NCBI RefSeq assembly: GCF_001704275.1
Contig: NZ_CP011533.1
Coordinates: 2,790,001 to 2,854,000 of the forward strand
Length of the DNA: 64,000 bases
Reading direction: 5' to 3'
Source: Streptomyces noursei ATCC 11455
Lineage (GTDB): Bacteria > Actinomycetota > Actinomycetes > Streptomycetales > Streptomycetaceae
This document shows positions 1 to 8,771 of the stretch, piece by piece; position 1 is the stretch's first letter, and each line of letters opens with the position of its first letter. The notes under the pieces are model-generated. The model made no database searches, was not told where the DNA came from, and worked only from the letters and a program-made list of their open reading frames with translations. A program made the position numbers and the translations under genes.

Positions 1-82
1 GTCGGGTCCCAGCACTCATAAACCCAGCGTACCGGGGCCCGCGCGGCCTCCCCCGCACCCCGCACCAGCCCCCCGCCCCCCA

Positions 83-197
83 CGTTCACCCCTCGAAGCG
101 ACGCCCGGCCCACGGACCGGCCACCGGGCCGTCCCCCACGAACAGCCCCGACCGCCGGCCGCACCCGGGCCGCCCCGCGTTCACCCCTCGAAGCGAT
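83..197. repeat. 19-bp direct repeat duplicating the kdpE 3' end
   Basis: The 19 bases CGTTCACCCCTCGAAGCGA occur at 83-101 and again at 179-197. The second copy contains the kdpE stop codon and its last codons (Phe-Glu-Gly-stop read on the minus strand). The first copy lies 96 bp further downstream in untranslated sequence. It looks like a remnant of a duplicated or recombined gene end. Positions 1-180 otherwise show no gene. Confidence 0.7.
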
Positions 198-864
198 ACC
201 CCATCCCCGGCTCCGTGATGAAGTGCCGCGGATGCGACGGATCACCCTCCAGCTTCCGCCGCAGCTGCGCCATGTACACCCGCAGGTAATTGGTCTCCGT
301 CCCGTACGACGGACCCCACACCTCCTGCAACAACTGCTTCTGGCTCACCAGGCGGCCCTGGTTGCGCACCAGCACCTCCAGCAGGTGCCACTCCGTGGGC
401 GTCAGACGAATGTCCCGGCCACCCCGGTTGACCTTCTTCGCCGCCAGATCGACCGTGAACCCCTCGGTCTCCACGATCACCTCGTCGTCCGCCGGCCCCG
501 TCGGCTCCGCCCGGCGCACCGCCGCCCGCAACCGCGCCAGCAGCTCGTCCATCCCGAACGGCTTGGTCACATAGTCGTCCGCCCCCGCGTCCAGCGCCTC
601 GACCTTCTCGTCCGACGTCTGCCGCGCGGACAGCACCAAGATCGGCACCCGGGACCAGCCCCGCAGCCCCTTGATGACCTCCACACCGTCCATATCGGGC
701 AGTCCCAGGTCCAGGACCACGACATCGGGATGGCGGGCCGCGGCAAGCTTCAAGGCGGTGGCCCCGTCGGGGGCCGCGTCCACCTCGTACTTGCGCGCCT
801 TCAGGTTGATCACAAGGGCGCGAACGATTTGCGGCTCGTCATCAACCACAAGCACCCGGTTCAC
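181..864 (-). CDS. kdpE: KdpE, OmpR-family response regulator of potassium uptake
   Basis: Cytoplasmic DNA-binding response regulator expected to activate kdpFABC when phosphorylated by KdpD. The N-terminal receiver domain has the acidic pair Asp8-Asp9, the phospho-acceptor Asp52 in LDLGLPDMDG and the conserved Lys in TKPFG. A C-terminal winged helix follows (LTPTEWHLLEVL, then the TNYLRVYMAQLRRKLE recognition region). I start it at GTG 864, giving VNRVLVVDDE, because GAGGAG lies just upstream; a longer open frame to 915 adds sequence atypical for the family. It is downstream of kdpD on the same strand with a 175-bp gap, so the pair is probably co-transcribed. The neighbouring kdpD makes the assignment firm. 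Confidence 0.93.
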   Translation of the reverse strand: MNRVLVVDDEPQIVRALVINLKARKYEVDAAPDGATALKLAAARHPDVVVLDLGLPDMDGVEVIKGLRGWSRVPILVLSARQTSDEKVEALDAGADDYVTKPFGMDELLARLRAAVRRAEPTGPADDEVIVETEGFTVDLAAKKVNRGGRDIRLTPTEWHLLEVLVRNQGRLVSQKQLLQEVWGPSYGTETNYLRVYMAQLRRKLEGDPSHPRHFITEPGMGYRFEG

Positions 865-1039
865 TGGCGTTCTCCTCGCGGTGTCGGTCGCCGACGGGCG
901 ACGCCCGCCGGCCAAGTGGTGTGTGCGGCCGGTACCGCCCGGCCGGTGTCATGGCCCCCTCCCGGGCCGCGCGGCGGACACGCCCCGTCACCGGAGCGCG
1001 ACCGTATACCGCCGCAGGTACCTCCGCCGTGGCCACGAC

Positions 1040-3595
1040 TCATGTCGTCGCCTGCGCCGGAAGATCAGGACGGACCGGCGGGACCCCCGCGGCGGTCGGC
1101 AACGTCAGCACCATCGTCATCCCACCCCCCGGAGTGTCCTCCGCGGCCAACGTCCCACCGATCGCCTCCGCGAAACCGCGCGCCACGGCCAGCCCCAGCC
1201 CCACCCCGGCACCCCGCGGAGCATCCCCGTACCGCTGGAACGGCTCGAAGATCCGGTCCTTCGCGCTGTCCGGCACGCCCGGGCCCCGGTCCGCGATCCG
1301 CAACTCCACCCGGTCACCGAGCGCACTGGCCGCAACCAGCACCGCCTCACCGTCCGGGCTGTACTTCACGGCGTTCTCCACCAGATTGGCCACCGACCGC
1401 TCCAGCAGCCCCGGATCCACCGCCACCATCGGCAGCTCCTCCGGGATGTCCAACGTGACGCTGCCCTCCGGGACCCCGCCCAGCGCCATCGGCACCACCT
1501 CGTCCAGATCGATCTCCCGAATCAGCGGCGTCACCGTGCCGGTCTGCAGACGCGACATGTCCAGCAGATTGCCCACCAGATGATCGAGCCGGTCGGCGCC
1601 CGCCTCGATCCCCTCCAGCAGCTCCGCCTCGTCCTCCTCCGACCACGCCACGTCATCCGACCGCAACGACGTCACCGACGCCTTGATGCCCGCCAGCGGC
1701 GTCCGCAGATCGTGACTGACCGCGGCCAGCAACGCCGTCCGGATCCGGTTCCCCTCGGCCAGCTCCCGGGCCCGCTCGGCCTCCCCCACCAACCGCTGCC
1801 GATCCAGCACCACCGCGGCCTGCGCGGCGAACGCCGACAGCACCCGACGGTCCTCCGCCGGCAGCACCCGACCGGTCAGCGTCAACGCCATGTGGTCCCC
1901 CACCGGCACATCGACGTCCGCGTCCTCCGGGCGCGCGAGCGACGGCGCACTGCCGTCACCACCGGCCCGGCCCGCACACGTCCACGGCTCCACCTCGCTG
2001 CGCCGCTCCAGCAGCACCACGGTGTCCATCCCGAACGTCTCCCGCACCCGCTCCAGCAGCGCGTCCAACGTGGTCTCACCCCGCAGCACGCTCCCCGCCA
2101 GGAACGACAGGATCTCCGACTCGGCCCGCAACCGGGCCGCCTGATGCGTCCGCCGGGCGGCCAGATCCACCACCGACGCCACCGACACCGCCACCGCGAA
2201 GAAGATCGCGATCGCCACGATGTTCTTCGGATCGCTGACCGTGAGCGTATGGGTGGGCGGAGTGAAGTAGAAGTTCAACAACAACGACCCGACCGCCGCC
2301 GACGCCAGCGCCGGCAGCTGCCCACCGAGCAGCGCCGCCACCACCGTCAGGAACAGGAACAGCAGCACGTCATTGGCCAGCCCCGGACCGTTCGAAAGCC
2401 GCGTGAGCAGCAACGACAGCAGCACCGGACCGCCGACGCCGATCAGCCAACCGGCGATGATCCGGGACCGTCCCAGCCGCGCCCCCCGCGCCACCGGCAG
2501 CCCCCGGCCCTTGGCCACCTCGTCGTGCGTCACGATGTGCACATCGAGATCCGGCCCGGACTCCCGGGCCACGGTCGCCCCCACGCCCGGCCCGAACATG
2601 TACTGCCACGCCTTGCGGCGGCTCGACCCCAGCACGATCTGGGTGGCGTTCACACCCCGCGCGAACTCCAGCAGCGCACCCGGTATGTCGTCCCCGATGA
2701 CGTGATGAAACGTCCCTCCCAGGTCCTCCACCAGCGTCCGCTGAACGGCGAGCTCCTTCGGCGACGCCGACGTCAGCCCGTCACTGCGGGCGATGTAGAC
2801 GGCGAGCACCTCACTGCCCGAGCCCTTCGCGGCCATCCGGGCGGCCCGACGGATCAGCGTCCGACCCTCCGGCCCGCCGGTCAGGCCGACCACGATCCGC
2901 TCCCGCGCCTGCCAGGTCGAACGGATCGAATGCTCCGCCCGGTACTGCTGGAGGTACTCGTCGACCCGGTCGGCCACCCACAGCAGCGCCAGCTCCCGCA
3001 GCGCGGTGAGGTTGCCCGGCCGGAAGTAGTTCGACAGCGCCGCGTCGACCTTGTCCGACTGGTAGATGTTGCCGTGCGCCATCCGCCGCCGGATCGCCTG
3101 CGGGGACATGTCGACCAGCTCGATCTGATCGGCGCGGCGGACGATCTCGTCCGGCACCGTCTCCCGCTGCCGCACACCCGTTATCGACTCGACGACGTCC
3201 CCGAGCGACTCCAGATGCTGGATGTTGACCGTCGAGATCACCGTGATCCCGGCTTCCAGCAGCTCCTCCACGTCCTGCCAACGCTTGCCGTTGCGGGACC
3301 CGGGAACATTGGTGTGCGCCAGCTCGTCCACCAGCGCCACGGCGGGCTTGCGCTCCAGCACCGCATCGACGTCCATCTCGGTGAACGTCGAACCCCGGTA
3401 CTCCAGCTCCCGCCGCTGGACCTGCTCCAGCCCGTGCAGCATGACCTCGGTACGGGGCCTGCCATGGTGCTCGACGAACGCCACGACGACATCCGTACCG
3501 CGCTCCACACGCCGGTGTGCCTCGGACAGCATCGCGTACGTCTTGCCGACGCCCGGTGCCGCGCCGAGGTATATCCGTAGCTTGCCGCGTGCCAT
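1040..3595 (-). CDS. kdpD: KdpD, membrane sensor histidine kinase for potassium limitation
   Basis: Sensor kinase/phosphatase partner of KdpE, 851 residues (E. coli KdpD is 894). Domain order is an N-terminal KdpD domain with Walker A GAAPGVGKT at residues 11-19, a universal-stress-protein-like domain around 230-350, a membrane block of about four helices around 375-480, a GAF-like region, then HisKA with His628 in SHDLRTPLAG. The HATPase carries the N box (NLVENAVKYS) and G boxes ([18 protein letters not shown]). The start ATG gives MARGKLRIYLG, the usual family beginning. kdpD and kdpE are separated from kdpFABC by two unrelated genes. The c-di-AMP-binding motif described for S. aureus KdpD is not obvious in the stress-protein-like domain. 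Confidence 0.95.
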   Translation of the reverse strand: MARGKLRIYLGAAPGVGKTYAMLSEAHRRVERGTDVVVAFVEHHGRPRTEVMLHGLEQVQRRELEYRGSTFTEMDVDAVLERKPAVALVDELAHTNVPGSRNGKRWQDVEELLEAGITVISTVNIQHLESLGDVVESITGVRQRETVPDEIVRRADQIELVDMSPQAIRRRMAHGNIYQSDKVDAALSNYFRPGNLTALRELALLWVADRVDEYLQQYRAEHSIRSTWQARERIVVGLTGGPEGRTLIRRAARMAAKGSGSEVLAVYIARSDGLTSASPKELAVQRTLVEDLGGTFHHVIGDDIPGALLEFARGVNATQIVLGSSRRKAWQYMFGPGVGATVARESGPDLDVHIVTHDEVAKGRGLPVARGARLGRSRIIAGWLIGVGGPVLLSLLLTRLSNGPGLANDVLLFLFLTVVAALLGGQLPALASAAVGSLLLNFYFTPPTHTLTVSDPKNIVAIAIFFAVAVSVASVVDLAARRTHQAARLRAESEILSFLAGSVLRGETTLDALLERVRETFGMDTVVLLERRSEVEPWTCAGRAGGDGSAPSLARPEDADVDVPVGDHMALTLTGRVLPAEDRRVLSAFAAQAAVVLDRQRLVGEAERARELAEGNRIRTALLAAVSHDLRTPLAGIKASVTSLRSDDVAWSEEDEAELLEGIEAGADRLDHLVGNLLDMSRLQTGTVTPLIREIDLDEVVPMALGGVPEGSVTLDIPEELPMVAVDPGLLERSVANLVENAVKYSPDGEAVLVAASALGDRVELRIADRGPGVPDSAKDRIFEPFQRYGDAPRGAGVGLGLAVARGFAEAIGGTLAAEDTPGGGMTMVLTLPTAAGVPPVRPDLPAQATT

Positions 3596-3948
3596 GGCCC
3601 CATTGTCTTACGTGAAGGTCGCCCCCACCGGGCTGGACCTGATGCGACCCTACCGACCCTTCCCAGGAAAAAACGCCCAGGTAGCGGCTTCCCGCCCGGT
3701 CTTGACGCGACTCTGATACGGCCTCTGACCTGGGGCCGATCGGGGGTGGCGGGCTTTTCGGGCAAGGACTGCGGGGGTGGGCGGAGCACGGTTGGCGAGG
3801 GGAACGTCCGCGGCCGGAGGGACGTTGGCGGCCGAGGGGTGACGACGGGGCAGAAGGGTGACGCCGTCGGCATGAGCAGGGCGGGCGGCGAGGAAGGCGG
3901 GGGCCGGCGGGACCGCCGAAAGGACCGCGCGGGCGACTCGGCGGGAGC

Positions 3949-3993
3949 GGTGGGTGGACGGGTGGGTGGACGGGTGGGTGGACGGGTGGGTGG
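3949..3993. repeat. 12-bp G-rich tandem repeat, about 3.75 copies
   Basis: The unit GGTGGGTGGACG is repeated head to tail with no mismatch in the full copies. The runs of G on the plus strand could form a G-quadruplex. It sits in the kdpD/acetyltransferase intergenic region. Confidence 0.8.
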
Positions 3994-4100
3994 CCCGGTA
4001 CCCGGCCGGGGTGGCATGCGGGGCCGGGCGCCCCTCAGAAGTGCCCACCAGAGGTGCGATTGGCCGAAACAAAACCATCGCGCCCGCCGATCGGCCGCTG

Positions 4101-4106
4101 TAACGA
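4101..4106 (+). promoter_or_regulatory. candidate -10 element for a leaderless AAC(2')-like transcript
   Basis: TAACGA lies 7 bases before the ATG at 4114. No Shine-Dalgarno sequence precedes that ATG, since the bases between are TGCCCGC. Transcription starting at or next to the ATG would give a leaderless mRNA, which is common in actinomycetes. No clear -35 element is visible, so this is inference. Confidence 0.35.
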
Positions 4107-4113
4107 TGCCCGC

Positions 4114-4677
4114 ATGACCCCCACACCCTCCGAACGCCCCGCCGGAGCGACCGAGATACACCTCGCCCACACCGCCGAGCTGGACACCGCCACCCTCAAG
4201 GCCGCCCGCATCCTCCTCTACGACGTCTTCGACGACATGACCGCCGAGGACTGGGAGCACTCCCTCGGCGGCCTGCACGCCCTCGTCCACGAAGGCGGCG
4301 AACTGATCGGACACGCCGCCGTCGTCCAGCGCCGGCTGCTGCACAACGGCCGGGCACTGCGCTGCGGCTATGTGGAGGGCGTCGGGGTCCGCGCGGACCG
4401 CCGCGGGCGGGGCCACGGCGCGGCCATGATGGACGCCCTGGAGCAGGTCATCCACAACGCCTACGACCTCGGCGCGCTCGGCGCCGCCGACGAGGCCGCC
4501 ACCTTCTACGCCGCCCGCGGCTGGCAGCTCTGGCGCGGCCCCTCCTCGGCCCTCACACCGGACGGCATCCAGCGCACCCCGGACGAGGACGGCGCCCTCC
4601 ACGTCCTCGCCACCTCCGCGCCGTTGGACCTCGAAGGTGAGCTGACGTGCGACTGGCGCGAGGGGGATGTTTGGTAG
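4114..4677 (+). CDS. AAC(2')-I family aminoglycoside 2'-N-acetyltransferase-like protein
   Basis: GNAT-fold N-acetyltransferase, 187 residues, the usual length of the family. Motif A is visible as GYVEGVGVRADRRGRGHG, where the RRGRGHG loop binds the acetyl-CoA pyrophosphate. The C-terminal end CDWREGDVW and the region GWQLWRGPSSAL closely resemble mycobacterial AAC(2')-Ic as I remember it. The expected reaction is acetyl-CoA-dependent 2'-N-acetylation of aminoglycosides with a 2'-amino group; the physiological substrate could differ. ATG 4114 is chosen over an upstream in-frame ATG because the family begins here. It lies alone on the plus strand, convergent with the ABC ATPase and inside the kdp region. 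No aminoglycoside biosynthesis genes are nearby. Confidence 0.82.
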   Translation: MTPTPSERPAGATEIHLAHTAELDTATLKAARILLYDVFDDMTAEDWEHSLGGLHALVHEGGELIGHAAVVQRRLLHNGRALRCGYVEGVGVRADRRGRGHGAAMMDALEQVIHNAYDLGALGAADEAATFYAARGWQLWRGPSSALTPDGIQRTPDEDGALHVLATSAPLDLEGELTCDWREGDVW

Positions 4678-4773
4678 GGGGAGCGGGGGTGGGGCGGGGG
4701 AGGGCTTGGCTCAGGGGAGCTCCCCGGGTGGGGGGGAAAGCCCCCCTCCCCTCCCCTCCCCTCACCTCACCCC

Positions 4774-5568
4774 TCACCCCTCACCAGCCACCGTGACCAC
4801 CCCGTCCTCCAGCTCCAGCACCCGGTCGGCGAAGGTCAGGAGGGTGGCATCGTGCGTGGCGACGAGCGCCGTGACGCCCTCGCTGCGGACGACGGCACGC
4901 AGCAGTTCCATGACCTCCAGACCGGTTTCGGCGTCGAGTTGTCCCGTCGGCTCGTCGGCGAGGAGCAGCGCGGGACGGTTGGCGAGAGCGCGGGCTATGG
5001 CAACGCGCTGTTGCTGGCCGCCGGAGAGCTCGCCCGGGCGCTGGGCGGCGTGGTCGGCGAGGCCCACCAGGGACAGCAGGAGTGCGACGCGCGCTTCGCG
5101 CTCCCGTGCTGGGACCTTCCGCAGCCGCAGCGGTACCCCGACGTTCTCGGCGGCGCTGAGTATGGGTATGAGTCCGAAGGTCTGGAAGACGAAGCCGATG
5201 CGGTCGCGGCGCATCGTCAGCAGCCCGTCCTCCTTGAGGTCGGCCAAGGGCGTGCCGTCGACGGTGATCCGCCCGGAGTCCGGGGTGTCGAGGCCGCCGA
5301 TGAGGTTGAGGAGCGTGGTCTTGCCGGATCCGGAGCGGCCGCGCAGGGCGACCAGTTCGCCGCGTGGGACGCTGCAGGCCACGCCGCGCAGGGCGGGTAC
5401 GGCTCCCGTTCCCGTCCCGTAGCTGCGGTGGAGATCCTCGACGACGACCATCGGCTCTGCCTCCTCCGCGTCCTCTGCATTCTCCGCCTTCTCCGGCGCG
5501 ACGTCGGCGGAGGCGATGGCCGTGCCCTCGATCGCCGTACCGCCGTTCCCCCTACTGCTCCTGCCCAT
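4774..5568 (-). CDS. orphan LolD/MacB-like ABC transporter ATP-binding protein
   Basis: Cytoplasmic ABC ATPase, 264 residues. A Gly/Ala/Glu-rich N-terminal tail of about 45 residues (EKAENAEDAEEAEP) precedes the domain beginning MVVVEDLHRSYG. Visible motifs are Walker A GRSGSGKTT, a Q-loop in VFQTFGLIP, the signature LSGGQQQRVAIARAL, Walker B LLLADEPTGQLD and the switch His in ATHDA. The pattern matches the MacB/LolD/FtsE group, which pairs with FtsX-like permeases, but no permease lies on either side. I start it at ATG 5568, preceded by GGGGGA at 6 bases; an alternative in-frame ATG is at 5637. It lies downstream of kdpC in the same direction, separated by a terminator-like hairpin. Confidence 0.87.
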   Translation of the reverse strand: MGRSSRGNGGTAIEGTAIASADVAPEKAENAEDAEEAEPMVVVEDLHRSYGTGTGAVPALRGVACSVPRGELVALRGRSGSGKTTLLNLIGGLDTPDSGRITVDGTPLADLKEDGLLTMRRDRIGFVFQTFGLIPILSAAENVGVPLRLRKVPAREREARVALLLSLVGLADHAAQRPGELSGGQQQRVAIARALANRPALLLADEPTGQLDAETGLEVMELLRAVVRSEGVTALVATHDATLLTFADRVLELEDGVVTVAGEG

Positions 5569-5955
5569 GATGCGTCCCCCGCTCTGGTCGTGGTCTCGCC
5601 GACGAACCACCCGCGTCACCTCCGACTGACCTGACATCCCGCCCAGTTGGATGCGACGAGGACCGAACGAGACTCCGGTGTCGGCGTGTTGTCCGTCGGT
5701 TGCGAAACAGTATGAGGATCGGGCGCTTGAGCCGGCAACGCCTGTGGATAACCCTGGGACGACCGGGGCCACCCCAGCGGCAACTCGGGGAAACAGCAGG
5801 TCAGATGTGGTCCAGGCGCGGCGGGCGTGCGAAGCGCCGGACACTGCGGTTGGTGCGGCATGCGATGGGGCGGCCCCGGGGAAGTGCTTCCCTGGGGCCG
5901 CCCCTTTGTGCGGCGGTGAGGCATCGCGTGTGGTGTCTCAGTAAGCCACCGTCCG
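5569..5955. other. gap between kdpC and the orphan ABC ATPase
   Basis: About 390 bp without a gene. The right part holds the kdpC terminator; the left part is presumably the promoter of the ABC ATPase. No recognisable regulatory motif is seen. Confidence 0.5.
5867..5904 (-). terminator. terminator hairpin after kdpC
   Basis: The arms GGGGCGGCCCCGGGGAAG and CTTCCCTGGGGCCGCCCC pair over 18 positions with one G-T wobble and a very tight loop. It lies about 50 bp past the kdpC stop, so the kdpFABC transcript probably ends here and the ABC ATPase is a separate unit. Confidence 0.8.
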
Positions 5956-6633
5956 TCACCGCTGTCCCTGTGTCAGGTCCCGGAGTGCCACGTTCAGCTC
6001 CAGGACGTTGACGCGGGGCTCTCCCATGAAGCCGAGCTGGCGTCCCTGGACGTGGTCCTGGACGAGCTTCTCGATCTCGTCGGCGGAGCGGTGGTTCTCC
6101 TTGGCGATGCGGTTGACCTGGAGGAGCGCGTACTCGGGGGAGATGTCCGGGTCGAGGCCGGAGCCGGAGGAGGTCACGGCGTCGGCCGGTACCTGGGACT
6201 CGGGGACGCCGTAGGTGGTGGCGACCCACTGCTTGCGTTCCTTGACGGCCTTGATGAGGTCGGTGTTGGTGGCGCCCAGGTTGGAGGCGCCGGAGACCTG
6301 CAGGTCGTACTGGGGGTTGACGGGGGGCGTCGCCTTCCGGTTGCTGCCCAGTCCGGCGGAGGGCCGGGGCTGGAAGTACCGGAGGTCCGGGATCGGGTCG
6401 CCCTTCTTGTCGGTGCCCTTGTCGTAGCGCTGACCGAGGAGGGAGGAGCCGACGACCTTGCCGTGGGAGGTGACCTCGGAGCCGTTGGCCTTGCCGGAGA
6501 AGGCGGCCTGGGCGACTCCGGTGACCACCAGGGGGTAGATCACGCCGCAGACCACGGTGAGGACGAGCAGGGCGCGCAGGCCCGCGGTCAGCAACCGGGC
6601 GGTGTTGCGTACGGAGTTGTTCATGGCGGTCAC
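5956..6633 (-). CDS. kdpC: KdpC, potassium-transporting ATPase subunit C
   Basis: Small single-span subunit that stabilises the KdpFABC complex and promotes ATP binding by KdpB. One N-terminal membrane helix (about 12-36, [26 protein letters not shown] in part) is followed by the extracytoplasmic domain with the family motifs [29 protein letters not shown] and ALLQVNRIA. The length of 225 residues is somewhat above E. coli KdpC. The GTG start at 6633 overlaps the kdpB stop as GTGA, which implies translational coupling; an in-frame ATG lies at 6624. It is the last gene of the kdp operon. Confidence 0.95.
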   Translation of the reverse strand: MTAMNNSVRNTARLLTAGLRALLVLTVVCGVIYPLVVTGVAQAAFSGKANGSEVTSHGKVVGSSLLGQRYDKGTDKKGDPIPDLRYFQPRPSAGLGSNRKATPPVNPQYDLQVSGASNLGATNTDLIKAVKERKQWVATTYGVPESQVPADAVTSSGSGLDPDISPEYALLQVNRIAKENHRSADEIEKLVQDHVQGRQLGFMGEPRVNVLELNVALRDLTQGQR

Positions 6634-8771
6634 CCGATTCCGGGGATGAGGGAGATCAGCAGGTCGATGATTTTGATGCCGATGAACGGTGCGATGAGGC
6701 CGCCCAGTCCGTACACGGCGAGGTTGCGGCGGAGCATCTTGTCGGCGCTGACGGGCCGGTAGCGCACGCCCTTGAGGGCGAGCGGCACGAGGGCGACGAT
6801 GATCAGGGCGTTGAAGATGATCGCGGACAGGATGGCCGAGTTGGGGCTGGACAGCCGCATGATGTTGAGGGTGTCCAGGCCGGGGTAGGCCACGGCGAAC
6901 ATCGCGGGGATGATCGCGAAGTACTTGGCGACGTCGTTGGCGATGGAGAAGGTCGTCAGGGCGCCTCGGGTGATGAGGAGTTGCTTGCCGATCTCGACGA
7001 TCTCGATGAGCTTGGTCGGGTTGGAGTCGAGGTCGACCATGTTGCCGGCTTCCTTCGCGGCGGAAGTGCCGGTGTTCATGGCCACGCCGACGTCGGCCTG
7101 GGCCAGCGCGGGGGCGTCGTTGGTGCCGTCGCCGGTCATGGCGACGAGCTTGCCGCCGGCCTGCTCGCGCTTGATGAGCGCCATCTTGTCCTCGGGCGTG
7201 GCCTCGGCGAGGAAGTCGTCCACGCCGGCCTCGTCGGCGATGGCCTTGGCGGTCAGCGGGTTGTCACCCGTGATCATGACCGTCTTGATGCCCATCTTGC
7301 GCAGCTCTTCGAAGCGTTCGCGCATGCCCTCCTTGACGACGTCCTTGAGGTGGATGACGCCGAGGACGCGGGGGCCGCTTTCGTCTTCCAGGGCGACGAG
7401 CAGCGGGGTGCCGCCGGCCTGGGAGATGGTGTCGGCGAGTTGCCGGGCGTCGTCGGTGAGGGTGCCGCCGCGTTCCTCGACCCAGGTGAGGACGGATCCG
7501 GTGGCGCCCTTGCGGACCTTGCGGCCGTCGACGTCGACGCCGGACATGCGGGTCTGTGCGGTGAACGGGATCCATTCGGCGCCCGTCAACGTGTCGGCGC
7601 TGAACTCACCCTCGCGCAGTCCGTACTTCTCCTTGGCGAGTTGGACGATGGAGCGTCCTTCGGGGGTTTCGTCGGCGAGTGACGACAGTTGGGCCGCGTC
7701 GGCGAGTTCTGCCTCGGTGGCGCCGTGGACGGGGACGAACTCGGAGGCGCGACGGTTGCCGTAGGTGATGGTGCCGGTCTTGTCGAGCAGCAATGTCGAT
7801 ACGTCGCCTGCGGCTTCGACGGCGCGTCCGGACATGGCCAGGACGTTGCGCTGGACGAGCCGGTCCATGCCGGCGATGCCGATGGCGGAGAGCAGCGCGC
7901 CGATGGTGGTGGGGATGAGGCAGACCAGCAGGGCGAGCAGCACGATCATGGGCTGTTCGGCGCCGGCGTAGATGGCGAACGGCTGGAGGGTGACGACGGC
8001 CAGCAGGAAGACGATGGTGAGGGACGCGAGGAGGATGTTCAGCGCGATCTCGTTGGGGGTCTTCTGGCGGGCGGCGCCTTCGACGAGGTTGATCATCCGG
8101 TCGATGAAGGTCTCGCCGGGCTTCGTCGTGATCTTGATGACGATGCGGTCGGAGAGGACCTTGGTGCCGCCGGTGACGGCGGAGCGGTCGCCGCCGGATT
8201 CGCGGATGACGGGTGCGGATTCGCCGGTGATGGCGGATTCGTCGACGGAGGCGACGCCTTCGACGACGTCGCCGTCGCCGGGGATGATGTCGCCGGCTTC
8301 GCAGACGACGAGGTCGCCGACGCGGAGTTCGGTGCCGGGTACCTGTTCTTCTTCGGTGCCGTTGAGGCGGCGGGCGACGGTGTCGGTCTTGGCCTTGCGG
8401 AGAGTGTCGGCCTGTGCCTTGCCGCGGCCTTCGGCGACGGCTTCGGCGAGGTTGGCGAAGATGACGGTGAGCCAAAGCCAGGCGGCGATGGCCCAGCCGA
8501 ACCAGTTGGTGGGTGCGGCACAGGCGAATATCGTGGTGAGGACGGAGCCGACCTCGACGACGAACATGACGGGTGATTTGACCATCACCCGCGGGTCGAG
8601 CTTGCGCAGGGCGTCCGGCAGTGAGACGAGCAGTTGCTTGGGGTCGAAGAGACCACTGCCCACGCGGCCGTCGCCGGGCTGCTGCCCGCTGGTGGCGTCC
8701 TGCTGCGGAGCGCGGGTCGGAGTGGCGGTGGACATGGGGCCGGACTCCTCCGGTTTCACGGGGGCGGTCAT
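6630..8771 (-). CDS. kdpB: KdpB, P-type ATPase catalytic subunit
   Basis: Catalytic subunit of the high-affinity K+ pump, 713 residues, in the cytoplasmic membrane. Class I P-type ATPase motifs are all present: TGES in the actuator domain, the phosphorylation motif [10 protein letters not shown], and the hinge motif [11 protein letters not shown]. Membrane segments flank these in the usual KdpB arrangement. The ATG at 8771 overlaps the kdpA stop as ATGA and has GGAGGG 6 bases upstream. A second candidate ATG at 8735 ([10 protein letters not shown]) also has GGAGGA upstream, so the first 12 residues are uncertain. It overlaps kdpC by 4 bases. Confidence 0.96.
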   Translation of the reverse strand: MTAPVKPEESGPMSTATPTRAPQQDATSGQQPGDGRVGSGLFDPKQLLVSLPDALRKLDPRVMVKSPVMFVVEVGSVLTTIFACAAPTNWFGWAIAAWLWLTVIFANLAEAVAEGRGKAQADTLRKAKTDTVARRLNGTEEEQVPGTELRVGDLVVCEAGDIIPGDGDVVEGVASVDESAITGESAPVIRESGGDRSAVTGGTKVLSDRIVIKITTKPGETFIDRMINLVEGAARQKTPNEIALNILLASLTIVFLLAVVTLQPFAIYAGAEQPMIVLLALLVCLIPTTIGALLSAIGIAGMDRLVQRNVLAMSGRAVEAAGDVSTLLLDKTGTITYGNRRASEFVPVHGATEAELADAAQLSSLADETPEGRSIVQLAKEKYGLREGEFSADTLTGAEWIPFTAQTRMSGVDVDGRKVRKGATGSVLTWVEERGGTLTDDARQLADTISQAGGTPLLVALEDESGPRVLGVIHLKDVVKEGMRERFEELRKMGIKTVMITGDNPLTAKAIADEAGVDDFLAEATPEDKMALIKREQAGGKLVAMTGDGTNDAPALAQADVGVAMNTGTSAAKEAGNMVDLDSNPTKLIEIVEIGKQLLITRGALTTFSIANDVAKYFAIIPAMFAVAYPGLDTLNIMRLSSPNSAILSAIIFNALIIVALVPLALKGVRYRPVSADKMLRRNLAVYGLGGLIAPFIGIKIIDLLISLIPGIG

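Larger units (their letters stand above)
3596..4113. other. intergenic region between divergent kdpD and AAC(2')-like gene
   Basis: About 520 bp without a convincing gene. It should hold the kdpD promoter on the minus strand and the acetyltransferase promoter at its right end. It contains the G-rich tandem repeat listed separately. Open frames here have no recognisable protein character. Confidence 0.6.

Noticed and set aside
671..3580. Long plus-strand open frame opposite kdpD (over 900 codons)
   Set aside because: Composition is Arg/His/Pro-rich with no domain, and it mirrors kdpD codons; a typical high-GC antisense artefact.
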